A DNA stretch of 64,000 nucleotides from Corynebacterium glyciniphilum AJ 3170 (GCF_000626675.1 NZ_CP006842.1:1612001-1676000); one strand, 5' to 3'; counted from the stretch's first letter, positions 25,870 to 35,692 are shown. Numbers and translations are program-made. The notes: generated from the sequence alone by a model not told the origin.

Positions 25870-26427
25870 ATGGCTTTCCCTTCTGAACAGGACCTTGCCG
25901 AGGTCGTCGGCCCACTGGCCGCAACGCTCGGTCTCGACCTCGAATCGATCACCGTGACCAGGGCGGGGGCGAAATCCGCGGTCCGCGTCGCCGTCGACGC
26001 CGACGACCGGCCGGACCTCGACCAGCTCGAGGAACTCAGCAAGGCGGTGTCCGGGGAACTCGACGCCCGTGAGTCCTCGGGGACGTTGAACTTCGGACCG
26101 GGCTACACCTTCGAGGTGACCACACCGGGGCTGGAGACTCCGTTGACCGAACTGCGGCATTTCCGCCGGAATGCGGGCCGTCTGGTGAGTATCGACGGGA
26201 CGCAGGCGCGTATCGCTGCGGTGGATGGGGACACCGGCGAGATCTGGCTGATTCGTCCCGGAGAGAAGAAGAAGGAAGCTCCGCAGGTCGAGGCCCGCGG
26301 ATTGGCTTCGGCAGCGGGAGCTTTGGTAGAAGTTGAGTTTTCCGAACCCCCGGTCGATCAACGTGACCTGGTGGGCCTTGATCCCGAGAAGTACCGTGCG
26401 CTACGAGCGCAGAAGGACGACAAGTGA
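25870..26427 (+). CDS. rimP: ribosome maturation factor RimP
   Basis: Needed for 30S subunit maturation in the cytoplasm. The protein has 185 residues, with the N-terminal domain (LAEVVGPLAATLGLDLESIT, DLDQLEELSKAVSGELD) and the conserved segment TFEVTTPGLETPLTELRHF followed by the SH3-like C-terminal domain. The ATG at 25870 is preceded by TAGGGT at 7 bases, indicating that the rimP-nusA mRNA is leaderless; the frame extends 48 bases upstream but without support. The stop overlaps the nusA GTG (GTGA). This is the first gene of the standard rimP-nusA-ylxR-infB block. Confidence 0.93.
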   Translation: MAFPSEQDLAEVVGPLAATLGLDLESITVTRAGAKSAVRVAVDADDRPDLDQLEELSKAVSGELDARESSGTLNFGPGYTFEVTTPGLETPLTELRHFRRNAGRLVSIDGTQARIAAVDGDTGEIWLIRPGEKKKEAPQVEARGLASAAGALVEVEFSEPPVDQRDLVGLDPEKYRALRAQKDDK

Positions 26428-27482
26428 AAATTGACCTGAGTGCCCTGACCGCCCTGGAGAACATCGAGCACGTGCGCAGGAGTGCACTGCTGGGCGCGAT
26501 CTCCGCGGCACTGCTGGACTCCTACCGCGAGCTGACCAAGGTGGACGGGCCTGCCCGCGTGGAGATCGACCGTACCGACGGGACGGTCACCGTCCTGCGC
26601 CTGGAGAAGGACGAGGACGGCAATACCACCGGTGAGTTCGACGACACTCCGGAGGATTTCGGTCGTGCCGCCGCGAAGGCGGTCCGGGACGCGATCCGTG
26701 GGCAGATCAATATCGCCCGGGCGGACACGACGTACACCAAGTACGCGGACCTGGAGGGCACCGTGGTCTCGGGTGTGGTGAACCGGGACGCGCGAGCCAA
26801 CGACCGCGGTATCACCGTGGTCCACCTCGGCACCGAAGCCGACGGGCAGGACGGTCTGATCCTCGCCGCCGAGCACATGCCCGGTGAGAAGCTGGAGCAC
26901 GGTGACCGGGTGAAGTGCTATGTCACCGCTGTGAACCGTGGCCAGCGTGGCGTACAGATCCTGCTGTCACGGACCCACCCGGAACTGGTGCGGGGACTGT
27001 TCGCGCTCGAGGTTCCTGAGGTTGCCGATGGCTCGGTGGACATCACCGCGATCGCACGGGAGGCTGGCCACCGGTCGAAGATCGCGGTGACTTCCACGGT
27101 CAACGGCCTCAACGCCAAGGGTGCCTGCATCGGCCCACGCGGCCAGCGGGTGACCGCCATCATGGAGGCACTCGGAGGCGAGAAGATCGACATCGTCGAT
27201 CACTCCGCCAACCCGGCGGTGTACGTGGGCAATGCGCTGGCACCGGCGAAGGTTGTCCGCGTCGACGTCACCGATCATGACATGCAGGTCGCCCGGGCCG
27301 TCGTGCCGGACCACCAGCTGTCCCTGGCGATCGGCAAAGAGGGGCAGAACGCACGCCTGGCTGCACGGCTGACCGGATGGAAGATCGACATTCGCCCGGA
27401 ATCTGCCCCTGACGACAGCACTGACAGCGTCGATGACGCTGACGACACCGCCGGGACCGACGACGCCCTGCCGCAGATCTGA
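26424..27482 (+). CDS. nusA: transcription termination/antitermination factor NusA
   Basis: Binds RNA polymerase and controls pausing, termination and antitermination. The protein has 352 residues: an N-terminal polymerase-binding domain ([20 protein letters not shown] onward), an S1 domain around residues 110-185 ([20 protein letters not shown]), and two KH domains ([20 protein letters not shown], then [20 protein letters not shown]). The C-terminus ends in an acidic Asp-rich tail. It lacks the acidic repeats found in enterobacteria, as is normal for actinobacteria. Translation starts at a GTG overlapping the rimP stop. Confidence 0.95.
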   Translation: MKIDLSALTALENIEHVRRSALLGAISAALLDSYRELTKVDGPARVEIDRTDGTVTVLRLEKDEDGNTTGEFDDTPEDFGRAAAKAVRDAIRGQINIARADTTYTKYADLEGTVVSGVVNRDARANDRGITVVHLGTEADGQDGLILAAEHMPGEKLEHGDRVKCYVTAVNRGQRGVQILLSRTHPELVRGLFALEVPEVADGSVDITAIAREAGHRSKIAVTSTVNGLNAKGACIGPRGQRVTAIMEALGGEKIDIVDHSANPAVYVGNALAPAKVVRVDVTDHDMQVARAVVPDHQLSLAIGKEGQNARLAARLTGWKIDIRPESAPDDSTDSVDDADDTAGTDDALPQI

Positions 27483-27501
27483 CAGCGTTGTAGTGGCGGT
27501 T

Positions 27502-27530
27502 GGCCCCGCGGGGCCGTCGCGCGTTAGACT
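27502..27530 (+). promoter_or_regulatory. hairpin plus -10 element between nusA and ylxR
   Basis: The palindrome GGCCCCGCGGGGCC (27502-27515) is followed by TTAGACT, whose TAGACT at 27525-27530 is a good -10. An internal promoter for ylxR-infB after a partial terminator is likely. The ylxR ribosome site AGAAGGAG lies just downstream. Confidence 0.5.
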
Positions 27531-27567
27531 GTGTATCGGTCTGACGACGAGGAGAAGGAGAACACGC

Positions 27568-27969
27568 ATGTCTGATCGTGTTCCCGGTTTCTCGCCGGAT
27601 GCGGGTCCGCAACGGACCTGCATCGCCACCCGCAAGGTTCACCCGGCGACGGCGCTGTTGCGCTGTGTTGCCGAGCGGACCGGCGAGGGTGGAGGATCGG
27701 GGTCGGTACGTGTCGTCCCAGATCCTGGACGGCGCCTGCCCGGTCGCGGCGCGTGGATTACCGCGACTGTCAGTGCGTACGAGACCGCCGTACAGCGACG
27801 TGCTTTTGCGCGGGCGTTGAAAGTGCCTGTTGAGGCGGACACGACTCCAGTCATGGAGTATCTCCGGATCCTCGGTGAGAACCGGGGGAGCGGAGCGTCG
27901 ATGTCTCGGCAGGTACCGCATCTGACCACCAGCCCGGTGGCCGAGAAGGAAAAGGAAACCGATTACTGA
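27568..27969 (+). CDS. ylxR: YlxR-family RNA-binding protein (DUF448)
   Basis: A 133-residue protein of the YlxR family, a small nucleic-acid-binding protein that always sits between nusA and infB; in Bacillus it affects RNase P and gene expression. The family signature RTCIATRKV is present near residue 15, followed by a basic half (PDPGRRLPGRGAWI, AVQRRAFARAL). The C-terminal 30 residues are an unrelated polar tail. The ATG at 27568 has AGAAGGAG upstream; longer readings overlap the nusA end. It is co-transcribed with infB, which follows after 125 bases. Confidence 0.9.
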   Translation: MSDRVPGFSPDAGPQRTCIATRKVHPATALLRCVAERTGEGGGSGSVRVVPDPGRRLPGRGAWITATVSAYETAVQRRAFARALKVPVEADTTPVMEYLRILGENRGSGASMSRQVPHLTTSPVAEKEKETDY

Positions 27970-28094
27970 TGAGCGCACGATGAAGCAGCATCAGCGATGA
28001 GTGTCCAACTGACCTGGAGTCGTACGTAGTCGTCCTCGTGGACTGAAGAACCACGGGTGGCTGGCCTGCGACTCCACCATTACGAAGGAGAGCA

Positions 28095-30992
28095 GTGCCC
28101 GGAAAGCTACGTGTCCATGAGCTGGCTAAGCAGCTCGGAACGACAAGCAAGGAACTTCTCGCCACGCTCAAGGAGCAGGGTGAGTTCGTGAAGTCGGCGT
28201 CCTCGACGGTGGAACCGCCGGTCGTCAAGAAGATGAAGAATCACTACGGAGCGAGTGCGGAGTCCACGAAGGATGACGCCGCGCTCCCGAACCTGAGCGG
28301 TCAGCCGACTGCTCAGGCATCCAGCTCTGCCGCGACGGCGGCGGAGCCTACCGGTGCAGCCAAGCCGGGTCCGAAGCCCGGTACCGCCAAGCCGGGAGCT
28401 GCCAAGCCCGGGGCCTCGGCCAAACCTGGCCCCGCTAAGCCCTCGGCCAAGCCGGGTGCGTCCTCGCCTGCCGAGCCGGCACCCGCCGACGCGCGGCCGG
28501 CGACCCCCGCGGATGCAGCACCAGCAGCAACCGAAAAGACGGCGCCGAGCCCGAAGCCACAGGCTGACCGCCCGAAGCCGGGTGCGGCGAAGCCTGCCGC
28601 AAAGCCCACCCCGCAGGACGCATCGTCCTCGAAGCCGGGCCCCCGCCCCGGCCCGAAGCCCGGCGCTGCCCGTCCGGGTGCCAAACCGGGTCCGAAGCCC
28701 GGCGGTCGCGCGCCTCGTGTCGCCAACAACCCGTTCTCCTCCGGGACTGAACGGCCGTCACCCCGCTCGCAGGGGGGTCAGGGTGCCCAGGGCGGTAAAA
28801 CGGATATGCCGCGCCCCGGCGGATCTACCGGGCGCCCGGCCCCGCGTCCGGGCGGCAGTGGAGCAGCGAAGCCGGGCGGACGTCGTCCGAGTCCTGCGTC
28901 GATGCCCAGCCACCCCAGCCCCGGGCAGATGCCGGCCAAGGCCAGCACCGGCGGCGGTGGCGGTCGTGGCCGTGGGGGCCAGGGTGGTCCCGGTACCGGT
29001 GGTCCGGGAGGACCGCGCGGTGGTCGCGGCGGACGTCGCGGCGGTACCGCAGGTGCCTTCGGTCGCCCCGGTGGCGCACCGCGCCGTGGACGTAAGTCGA
29101 AACGGCAGAAGCGTAACGAGTACGAGGCAATGCAGGCTCCGAGTGTCGTCGGCGGCGTCAAGCTGCCGAACGGCAAGGGTGCCAAGATCCGCCTGCGTCG
29201 CGGGGCGTCGCTGTCGGACTTCGCAGAGAAGATCAACGCCGATCCGGCTGCGCTGGTGCAGGCGATGTTCAATCTCGGCGAGATGGTCACCGCGACCGCC
29301 TCTGTTCCGGATGACACCTTGAAGCTGCTCGGCGACGAGATGGCTTACACCGTCGAGGTCGTCTCCCCGGAGGACGAGGACCGTGAGCTGCTCGAGTCGT
29401 TCGACCTGCAGTTCGGTGAGGACGTCGGCAGCCAGGATGACCTGCAGCACCGCCCGCCGGTGGTCACCGTCATGGGTCACGTCGACCACGGTAAGACCCG
29501 CCTGCTCGACACCATCCGCAAGACCAACGTCGGTGGTGGCGAGGCAGGTGGCATCACCCAGCACATCGGTGCCTACCAGGTTCCGGTCGAGGTCAACGAG
29601 GAAGAGCGTCTGCTGACCTTGCTCGACACCCCCGGTCACGAGGCGTTCACCGCCATGCGTGCCCGTGGTGCCAAGGCAACGGACATCGCGATCCTGGTTG
29701 TTGCCGCGGACGACGGCGTTATGCCGCAGACCGTGGAGGCCATCAACCACGCCAAGGCCGCCGATGTACCGGTCGTTGTCGCGGTGAACAAGATCGACAA
29801 GGAAGGCGCGTCTCCGGAGAAGATCCGTGGTCAGCTCACCGAGTACGGTCTGGTTCCCGAGGAGTACGGCGGCGAGACCATGTTTGTCGACATCTCGGCC
29901 AAGCAGGGCACGAACATCGAGAGCCTCCTCGAAGCCGTGGTGCTCACGGCCGATGCGTCGCTGGAGCTCGTGGCCAACCCCGACATGCCCGCCCAGGGTG
30001 TGGCGATCGAGGCTCACCTCGACCGCGGACGTGGCCCGGTGGCCAACGTCATCATCCAGCGCGGTACCCTGCGCGTCGGTGACTCGATTGTCGTCGGCGA
30101 CGCTCACGGTCGTGTGCGCCGTATGGTCGACGAGCACGGTGCGGACGTCAAGGAGGCAGGCCCCTCGATGCCGGTACAGGTCCTCGGCCTCACCAGCGTC
30201 TCGGGTGCCGGCGACAACCTGCTCGCCGTGGATGACGACCGGACCGCCCGGCAGATCGCCGACCAGCGCAATGCGCGTCGTCGTAACGCCATGCAGGCCC
30301 GTTCCCGCAAGCGGATCAGCCTGGAGGACCTGGACAAGGTGCTCAAGGAGACCAGCCAGCTCAACCTCATCCTCAAGGGCGACAATGCCGGTACGGTCGA
30401 GGCACTTGAGGACTCCTTGCTGCAGATCGAGGTCGACGACGAGGTCAGCCTGAATATCATCGACCGCGGTGTGGGTGCTGTCACCCAGACGAACGTCGAC
30501 CTGGCTGCGGCGTCCGACGCCATCATCATCGGCTTCAACGTTCGCGCAGAGGGCAAAGCTACCGAGGTCGCGAACTCCGAGGGAGTCGAGATCCGTTACT
30601 ACTCGGTCATCTACGACGCCATCGACGAGGTCGAGCAGGCACTCAAGGGCATGCTCAAGCCCGTGTACGAGGAGCGGGAGATCGGCACCGCCGAGATCCG
30701 TCAGCTGTTCAAGGCTTCTGCTGTCGGTCTGATCGCCGGTTCGATGGTCCAGACCGGAAAGATGCGACGCAACGCGCAGATCCGTCTCATCCGGGACGGT
30801 AACGTCGTCACGGAGAAGGCGACCATCGAGTCGTTGCGACGTGAGAAGGATGACGTCACCGAGGTCAACCACGGCTATGAGTGCGGTATGGTCCTGTCCT
30901 ACCCGGATATCCAGATCGGGGACACGATCCAGGCGTACGAACTGGTCGAGGTTCCGCGTGACCAGGTGAAGAAGGACAGTAAGGACAGCTAG
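28095..30992 (+). CDS. infB: translation initiation factor IF-2
   Basis: GTPase that brings initiator tRNA to the 30S subunit. The protein has 965 residues. The first 40 residues are the IF2_N domain ([20 protein letters not shown]). Residues about 60-335 are a Pro/Ala/Lys/Gly-rich disordered linker with repeated KPG units and an RGG-like stretch ([18 protein letters not shown]), longer than in E. coli but usual for actinobacteria. The second IF2_N and the G domain follow: G1 GHVDHGKT (about 461-468), DTPGHEAF and NKIDK. Domains II-IV complete the protein. Start is a GTG with GAAGGAGA upstream. Confidence 0.96.
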   Translation: MPGKLRVHELAKQLGTTSKELLATLKEQGEFVKSASSTVEPPVVKKMKNHYGASAESTKDDAALPNLSGQPTAQASSSAATAAEPTGAAKPGPKPGTAKPGAAKPGASAKPGPAKPSAKPGASSPAEPAPADARPATPADAAPAATEKTAPSPKPQADRPKPGAAKPAAKPTPQDASSSKPGPRPGPKPGAARPGAKPGPKPGGRAPRVANNPFSSGTERPSPRSQGGQGAQGGKTDMPRPGGSTGRPAPRPGGSGAAKPGGRRPSPASMPSHPSPGQMPAKASTGGGGGRGRGGQGGPGTGGPGGPRGGRGGRRGGTAGAFGRPGGAPRRGRKSKRQKRNEYEAMQAPSVVGGVKLPNGKGAKIRLRRGASLSDFAEKINADPAALVQAMFNLGEMVTATASVPDDTLKLLGDEMAYTVEVVSPEDEDRELLESFDLQFGEDVGSQDDLQHRPPVVTVMGHVDHGKTRLLDTIRKTNVGGGEAGGITQHIGAYQVPVEVNEEERLLTLLDTPGHEAFTAMRARGAKATDIAILVVAADDGVMPQTVEAINHAKAADVPVVVAVNKIDKEGASPEKIRGQLTEYGLVPEEYGGETMFVDISAKQGTNIESLLEAVVLTADASLELVANPDMPAQGVAIEAHLDRGRGPVANVIIQRGTLRVGDSIVVGDAHGRVRRMVDEHGADVKEAGPSMPVQVLGLTSVSGAGDNLLAVDDDRTARQIADQRNARRRNAMQARSRKRISLEDLDKVLKETSQLNLILKGDNAGTVEALEDSLLQIEVDDEVSLNIIDRGVGAVTQTNVDLAAASDAIIIGFNVRAEGKATEVANSEGVEIRYYSVIYDAIDEVEQALKGMLKPVYEEREIGTAEIRQLFKASAVGLIAGSMVQTGKMRRNAQIRLIRDGNVVTEKATIESLRREKDDVTEVNHGYECGMVLSYPDIQIGDTIQAYELVEVPRDQVKKDSKDS

Positions 30993-31012
30993 GTCCTTTT
31001 CCGCCCGGCCTT

Positions 31013-31065
31013 GACACCCCCGTGCCGGGGGACGATGAACAGACGTCCCCCGGCACGGGGGTGTC
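31013..31065. terminator. very long perfect hairpin after infB
   Basis: A 21-bp perfect stem (31013-31033 with 31045-31065) closes an 11-nt loop. Each arm also contains CCCCC and GGGGG, so each can fold on itself. There is no T-run after it. It most likely ends or attenuates infB transcription and separates it from rbfA, whose own TAGAAT -10 follows at 31080-31085. Confidence 0.7.
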
Positions 31066-31133
31066 GCCGTGTCTGCGACTAGAATCATCGTCGAGAAGAT
31101 CGACCACACCAACAATCAGAAGGGGTGCCACCG

Positions 31134-31580
31134 ATGGCAGACCACGCCCGCGCCGCCCGTATGGCCAAGCGCATCATGACCATTGTCGCATCGGCGATCG
31201 AGCGCGACGTGAAGGATCCCCGGCTGGAGTTCGTCACCGTGACGGACTGCCGGGTCACTGGGGACCTGCACGACGCCACGGTGTTCTACACTGTGCGCGG
31301 ACGGACGGTGGAGGAGGAGCCCGACACCGATGCTGCGGCGGAGGCACTCCACCGTGCGCGCGGACAGCTCCGGAAGATCGTCGGTGACCAGCTTTCCGTG
31401 CGGTTCACGCCGACATTGCGATTCGATCTGGACACCGTTCCTGAAGCGTCTGCCCACCTGGAGGAGCTGCTCGCGAAAGCCCGCGACATCGATTCCCGGG
31501 TGCGTGCGCAGGCCGAAGGCGCCACCCCGGCGGGAGAGGCGGACCCGTACCGCGCGCCCGCGGACGAGACAGAGGAGTGA
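31134..31580 (+). CDS. rbfA: ribosome-binding factor A
   Basis: Cold-shock-type 30S maturation factor that binds the 16S rRNA helix 1 region. The protein has 148 residues: the KH-like core includes [20 protein letters not shown] and [21 protein letters not shown], and [25 protein letters not shown] in the second half. The C-terminal 25 residues are a charged extension. The ATG at 31134 has AGAAGGGG 8 bases upstream; a GTG at 31125 overlaps that site and is rejected. Its stop overlaps the GTG of the MATE gene (GTGA). Confidence 0.93.
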   Translation: MADHARAARMAKRIMTIVASAIERDVKDPRLEFVTVTDCRVTGDLHDATVFYTVRGRTVEEEPDTDAAAEALHRARGQLRKIVGDQLSVRFTPTLRFDLDTVPEASAHLEELLAKARDIDSRVRAQAEGATPAGEADPYRAPADETEE

Positions 31581-32917
31581 GTGCGGCACCTCCTGCCGGC
31601 GTGAGGGCGGACACCCGGACCATCCTCGGTCTGGCGTGGCCCGCCCTCGCGGTGTTAGCGGCCACTCCGCTGTATCTGCTGTGGGACACTGCGGTGGTCG
31701 GACGGCTTGGCGCCACGGACCTCGCCGCCTTGGCGACCGGCGCGACCGTGCTGGCCCAGGTCACCGTGCAGTTGACCTTCCTGTCGTACGGGACGACGGC
31801 CCGCGCGGCGCGTAGATACGGTGCCGGCGACAGCCCGGGGGCGGTCGCCGAGGGCATTCAGGCGTCCTGGGTCGCCCTCGGTGTGGGCGCGGTCCTCGCC
31901 GTCCTGGTCGCGGTCTTCGCTACTCCGGTGACCGGGTGGCTGACCGGTGGTTCCGCCGACGGAGGCTCCATGGTCGCCGATGAAGCGGCGTCTTGGCTGC
32001 GGGTGACGTCGCTGTCGGTGATTCCGGCGTTGCTGACGATGGCCGGCAACGGTTGGTTGCGTGGTGTGGCCAACACCCGTGCACCGCTGTACTTCACCCT
32101 GGCCGGTGTCGTCCCGATGGTGGTGACTGTCCCGTGGGCCGTGGACCGCTACGGTCTGGTCGGTTCGGCGTACGCTAACGTGCTCGGAGAGGTGATCACC
32201 GCGACGTGTTTCGTGGTGGCGGTCATCGTGACCTGGCGGAAGGTCGGGGACGGGCGGTCTGTGCGGCCCAGCTGGGCGGTCATCCGTCCCCAGTTGGCCA
32301 TGGGCCGTGACCTCATCCTGAGGTCGATGAGTTTCCAGGTGGCGTTCGTCTCGGCTGCCGCTGTCGCAGGCAGGATGGGGGACTCCTCCCTTGCTGCCCA
32401 CCAGGTGATGCTGCAGCTGTGGAACTTCCTGACCCTGGTGCTGGATTCGGTGGCCGTCGCGGCCCAGGCCCTGGTCGGGGCGGCGCTCGGTTCAGCGTCG
32501 GTACGGTCGGCCTGGCAGGTCGGCCACCGTGTCCTTCGGTTCTCCGTGGGGGCCGGGCTGGTCCTCGCCGCGCTGTTGGCGATCGGTGCATTCTTCATCC
32601 CGGGTGTGTTCACCGCCGATGAAGCGGTGTTGTCGACGATGTGGGGCCCGTGGTGGATCCTCGTCGCGATGGTCGGGCTTGGCGGTGTGGTCTTCGCGAT
32701 CGACGGCGTTCTGCTGGGTGCGGGGGATGTAGCGTTCCTACGGACGGCCTCGATTGTCTCGGTACTGGCCGGTTTCCTTCCGGGTGTGTGGTTGTCCTGG
32801 ATTTTCGATCTGGGGTTGACCGGGGTCTGGTGCGGTCTGCTGGCGTTCATCGTCATCCGGTTGGCGGCAGTGGTGTGGCGCTACAGGAGCGGACAATGGG
32901 TTCGCACCGGCGGATAA
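31577..32917 (+). CDS. MATE-family efflux transporter (DinF-like)
   Basis: A 446-residue membrane protein of the MATE/DinF family, which exports drugs or metabolites in exchange for H+ or Na+. Twelve hydrophobic spans are visible. The N-terminal helix region [20 protein letters not shown] with [20 protein letters not shown] is characteristic of DinF-type members, and the second half repeats the pattern ([20 protein letters not shown]). It begins at a GTG overlapping the rbfA stop, as in other actinobacteria where dinF follows rbfA. The substrate is unknown. Confidence 0.9.
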   Translation: MSAAPPAGVRADTRTILGLAWPALAVLAATPLYLLWDTAVVGRLGATDLAALATGATVLAQVTVQLTFLSYGTTARAARRYGAGDSPGAVAEGIQASWVALGVGAVLAVLVAVFATPVTGWLTGGSADGGSMVADEAASWLRVTSLSVIPALLTMAGNGWLRGVANTRAPLYFTLAGVVPMVVTVPWAVDRYGLVGSAYANVLGEVITATCFVVAVIVTWRKVGDGRSVRPSWAVIRPQLAMGRDLILRSMSFQVAFVSAAAVAGRMGDSSLAAHQVMLQLWNFLTLVLDSVAVAAQALVGAALGSASVRSAWQVGHRVLRFSVGAGLVLAALLAIGAFFIPGVFTADEAVLSTMWGPWWILVAMVGLGGVVFAIDGVLLGAGDVAFLRTASIVSVLAGFLPGVWLSWIFDLGLTGVWCGLLAFIVIRLAAVVWRYRSGQWVRTGG

Positions 32918-32967
32918 TTTCTGTTTCAGAAGTGACTCATGTGATTGAAGTGACTAGAGTGGCGTAA

Positions 32968-33849
32968 ATGGTGAGTGAGAGCGACGTGGACGAGAGCGCA
33001 GAGACAGACAACGGCGGCCGGCGTCGGACGCTGTGGGCTGTATCCGACCTCCATGTGGCGGCGCGGGGCAACCGGGATCTCGTCGACCTCACCGTACGCC
33101 CGGAGAATCCCGGCGACTGGCTGATCGTGGCCGGTGATGTCGCCGAACGCACCTCCACGATTCTCGACACACTGCGCTCGTTGTCAGAGAAGTTCGCCCA
33201 GGTGATCTGGGTCCCCGGAAACCATGAGTTGTTCTCCCGGTCGTCCGACGAGGTGCATGCAGCGCAGAAGTACGAGGAACTGGTCAAAGGCTGCCAGTCG
33301 ATGGGGGTGCTCACCCCCGAAGACCCGTATCCGCGGTTCGCCGGGCGCACCATCGTGCCGATGTTCACGCTGTATGACCATTCGTGGCGTGACCCGCTCG
33401 TCACCGTGGAGCGCGCCCTCTCCGCGGCAGAAGGCAATGGTGTGGTGTTCACCGACCAGGTCGCGATCGCCCCCTATGTCGACGTTCCGCTCTGGTGTCA
33501 ACGACGTCTGGGATACACTGTGCGTCGACTGTCGACGGTGTCGGGGCCGACGGTGCTGGTCAACCACTGGCCGCTGGTGCGTGAAGTCACTGCACGGCTC
33601 CGGCTGCCGGAAGTTGCGTTGTGGTCGGGGAGCCGACATACACAGGACTGGCCGGTGCGCTTCGGTGCGGAGACGGTGATTTACGGGCACCTGCATATCC
33701 CGGTTGTGACCGAGGTGGAGGGTGTCCGTCATGTCGAGGTGTCGCTGGGTTACCCGCGGGAGCGCGAGCGAACCCTCGAGCAGCGCCGTGAACGGAACCT
33801 CTGGCCGTACCCGGTGCTGACGGAGTCAGCCGGAGAGGAAGCGGGATGA
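32968..33849 (+). CDS. metallophosphoesterase
   Basis: A 293-residue calcineurin-type phosphoesterase. All five metal and catalytic motifs are present: DLH (Asp27, His29), GDV (Asp57), GNHE (Asn85-His86), a His in VNHWPLV, and GHLH near residue 234. A two-metal active site should therefore be intact; substrate is unknown. The ATG has TAGAGT 7 bases upstream and TGACTC at the -35 place, so the transcript is leaderless; GAAGTGACT occurs twice in this promoter region. Its stop overlaps the start of the phosphopantetheinyl transferase (ATGA), a pairing that is conserved in actinobacteria. Confidence 0.88.
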   Translation: MVSESDVDESAETDNGGRRRTLWAVSDLHVAARGNRDLVDLTVRPENPGDWLIVAGDVAERTSTILDTLRSLSEKFAQVIWVPGNHELFSRSSDEVHAAQKYEELVKGCQSMGVLTPEDPYPRFAGRTIVPMFTLYDHSWRDPLVTVERALSAAEGNGVVFTDQVAIAPYVDVPLWCQRRLGYTVRRLSTVSGPTVLVNHWPLVREVTARLRLPEVALWSGSRHTQDWPVRFGAETVIYGHLHIPVVTEVEGVRHVEVSLGYPRERERTLEQRRERNLWPYPVLTESAGEEAG

Positions 33850-34592
33850 TCATCTCAGCACCCTATGTTGCCGTGGGCTTCGACGACAGTGATCGGATTC
33901 CGGTTGTTCCCCGCGATCTTATCCCCGCTGATGCCGGCCTGGTGGAGTACCACCCGGGGCGGATCATCGATCTTGCTCACTATGACGAGCTCGACGAGGA
34001 GGAGCGACGCATCGTCGGTGCGGCGGTGGATTCACGCAAGGCCGAGTTCGGAGACGGCCGGTGGTGTGCCCACCGCGCGCTGCGCGGTCTCGGGGTAGAC
34101 GGTCCGATCCTGCGTGGCGACAAGGGGCGGCCCCTGTTTCCGGGGCCGGTCACCGGAACCATTTCGCACACCCGGGGACTGCGGGTTGCGCTCGTAGGTA
34201 GAACGGACCGGTGGCGCAGCCTGGGACTGGATGTAGAGGTCGCACAGCGACTGCCGGACGGTGTGCTGTCGGCCGTCAGTTCCCCGCTGGAGCGTCGGTC
34301 GCTCCAGCGTGCGGCGCAACGGGCGCCGGGACGCTCACTGGGCACCGTGCTGTTCAGCGCGAAGGAGGCGGTCTACAAGGCATGGTTCCCTCTGGTGGGG
34401 CGGTTCCTCGACTTTGATGAGGTCGAGCTTCACCTCGACGTGAGCCCGCGGGACGATGCAGCCTCCGCCGACGAGGTCGGCGGAGGCTGGCATGCCCGGG
34501 TGCTGTCCCAGCCGAGCCCGGTACCCACCATCGAGGGACACTGGGTGATCCGCGACGGTTTCGTGGTGACCGTCTGTGCGATCCCGGGGTGA
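33846..34592 (+). CDS. 4'-phosphopantetheinyl transferase (EntD/PptT type)
   Basis: Transfers the phosphopantetheine arm of CoA to carrier proteins; in corynebacteria and mycobacteria this enzyme activates the polyketide synthase that makes mycolic acids, and siderophore synthetases. The protein has 248 residues, like PptT. The motifs are present: SHT (residues 107-109), GLDVE (Asp129, Glu131, Mg2+ ligands) and FSAKEAVYKAW (Glu174, Lys178). The start overlaps the phosphoesterase stop. The pair of a phosphoesterase and this transferase suggests a shared process around CoA or carrier proteins; mycobacterial PptH, a phosphoesterase encoded next to PptT, removes phosphopantetheine, so the upstream gene may oppose this enzyme. 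Confidence 0.9.
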   Translation: MIISAPYVAVGFDDSDRIPVVPRDLIPADAGLVEYHPGRIIDLAHYDELDEEERRIVGAAVDSRKAEFGDGRWCAHRALRGLGVDGPILRGDKGRPLFPGPVTGTISHTRGLRVALVGRTDRWRSLGLDVEVAQRLPDGVLSAVSSPLERRSLQRAAQRAPGRSLGTVLFSAKEAVYKAWFPLVGRFLDFDEVELHLDVSPRDDAASADEVGGGWHARVLSQPSPVPTIEGHWVIRDGFVVTVCAIPG

Positions 34593-34626
34593 TCTCAGGA
34601 CATGCTGAGTGGTTCAGCAGGGTGTC

Positions 34627-35418
34627 TCAGTAGTACCCGCCCTGGCGGAAGTCCCAGGAGTTGAACTGCTCGGCAAGGATCAGGACGATCTCGTCGTTGT
34701 AGATACCCTTGCGGATGAGGGTGGGGCAGGGGGTGATGCCGCGCTGGCCGTTCTGCTCAGGGACCAGCGTGCCGTCGTCATCGACCATGGAGACCATGAC
34801 GCCCTGTTCGTAGCGGGTGTCGATGTTCTTGTCCGGCTGGATGGAGGCGACGTAGTCGTTGCCCTCGATGATCAGGTCGGCTTCCCCGGCGATCTCGTCG
34901 CCGATGCCTTCGATCAGTCCGCGATTTCCCTGGCCGGAGGGGTTCGCCGATGACGCGAAGACCAGGCGGCGGTCTTTCTCCCACAGTTCGCGAGCGATGT
35001 TCTCGCCAGGGGTGCCGAACTTCAGCACGAAGCAGCTGGTGTTGCGGGTGTCGGAGGCGAGCTCACCGGCGCCTTCCGGCATGTACTTGTCCTGGGCGCC
35101 GTCCTTCCACGGGAGGATGCAGCCCATCAGGATGTCGCGGTCCACGCAGGTCTGGTAGAACTTTTCGATCTCGGGGGTCAGTTGAGCGAGTTCCTTGAGC
35201 TGCTCGATCGATCCGCACAGCACGACGCCGGGTTTGTTGCGCTTGCGGTGCTTGACAGCGAACTTGCGCTCCAGGCCCTCGCGGTCACTCGTGGCGATGA
35301 TGTAGCCGACCTTGGTCGGGGTGACCACGATATGTCCCGGGGTACGGAGCAGGTCGACGGCCTCCTGCTGCAGTCCACCATTCCACTGGATCTGGCGGGA
35401 GTTCTCGTTCTCTGCCAT
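34627..35418 (-). CDS. Sua5/YciO/YrdC-family protein
   Basis: A 263-residue protein of the Sua5/YrdC fold, whose main members make threonylcarbamoyl-AMP for the t6A tRNA modification. Family features are TPTKVGYIIATSDREGL near the N-terminus, KHRKRNKPGVVLC, and the nucleotide-binding segment FASSANPSGQGN. It is longer than YrdC and its KRR lysine/arginine positions differ from classical Sua5, so it could be a paralogue with another substrate. The ATG at 35418 has GAGAGGAA upstream. A TAGAAT -10 (35513-35508) gives a leader of about 80 nt. Confidence 0.82.
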   Translation of the reverse strand: MAENENSRQIQWNGGLQQEAVDLLRTPGHIVVTPTKVGYIIATSDREGLERKFAVKHRKRNKPGVVLCGSIEQLKELAQLTPEIEKFYQTCVDRDILMGCILPWKDGAQDKYMPEGAGELASDTRNTSCFVLKFGTPGENIARELWEKDRRLVFASSANPSGQGNRGLIEGIGDEIAGEADLIIEGNDYVASIQPDKNIDTRYEQGVMVSMVDDDGTLVPEQNGQRGITPCPTLIRKGIYNDEIVLILAEQFNSWDFRQGGYY

Positions 35419-35513
35419 GTGTTCCTCTCTGAAGTCCAACTGTTGTTCTGGTGCATCTCGGGGTGACAGCGTCTCACTGGTCGGGAGAAGCTATCTCACG
35501 TTCTGGCATTCTA

Positions 35514-35564
35514 GTGCACCGTTGCGGCGCCTGCTGAATCGGGGCAGGGGTGCACCGTTGCGGC
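35514..35564. repeat. 15-bp direct repeat GTGCACCGTTGCGGC (two copies)
   Basis: Two identical copies at 35514-35528 and 35550-35564, 36 bases apart start to start. They lie directly upstream of the TAGAAT -10 of the Sua5-like gene (minus strand) and within 130 bases of the MmgE/PrpD start. Position and spacing suggest a pair of regulator sites rather than chance. Confidence 0.85.
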
Positions 35565-35627
35565 ATCGATGCCCGGGTGCGATATGTCACAAAGGGTTGA
35601 ACTCGGCGCTATGAAGTCCAGTATGGG

Positions 35628-35644
35628 AGGTGAGGCAAGCCTAA
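35628..35644. promoter_or_regulatory. DtxR-like iron box upstream of the MmgE/PrpD gene
   Basis: AGGTGAGGCAAGCCTAA, read on the other strand as TTAGGCTTGCCTCACCT, matches the DtxR box consensus TWAGGTWAGSCTWACCTWA at all but about three of 17 positions. It lies just downstream of a TTGAAC -35-like element (35597-35602), where a bound repressor would block transcription. Confidence 0.45.
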
Positions 35645-35692
35645 TGGGCAATCTGGTCCATTCCGGGATGCCTCAGAAGAAAGGAGCAGGTG

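Noticed and set aside
28758..31115. 785-codon minus-strand frame opposite infB
   Set aside because: It is an antisense shadow of infB with a His/Asp/Val-rich composition and no ribosome site or family pattern.
34459..34490. Strong hairpin GCCTCCGCCGAC/GTCGGCGGAGGC as a terminator
   Set aside because: It lies inside the phosphopantetheinyl transferase gene, with no T-run, and the protein continues normally through it.
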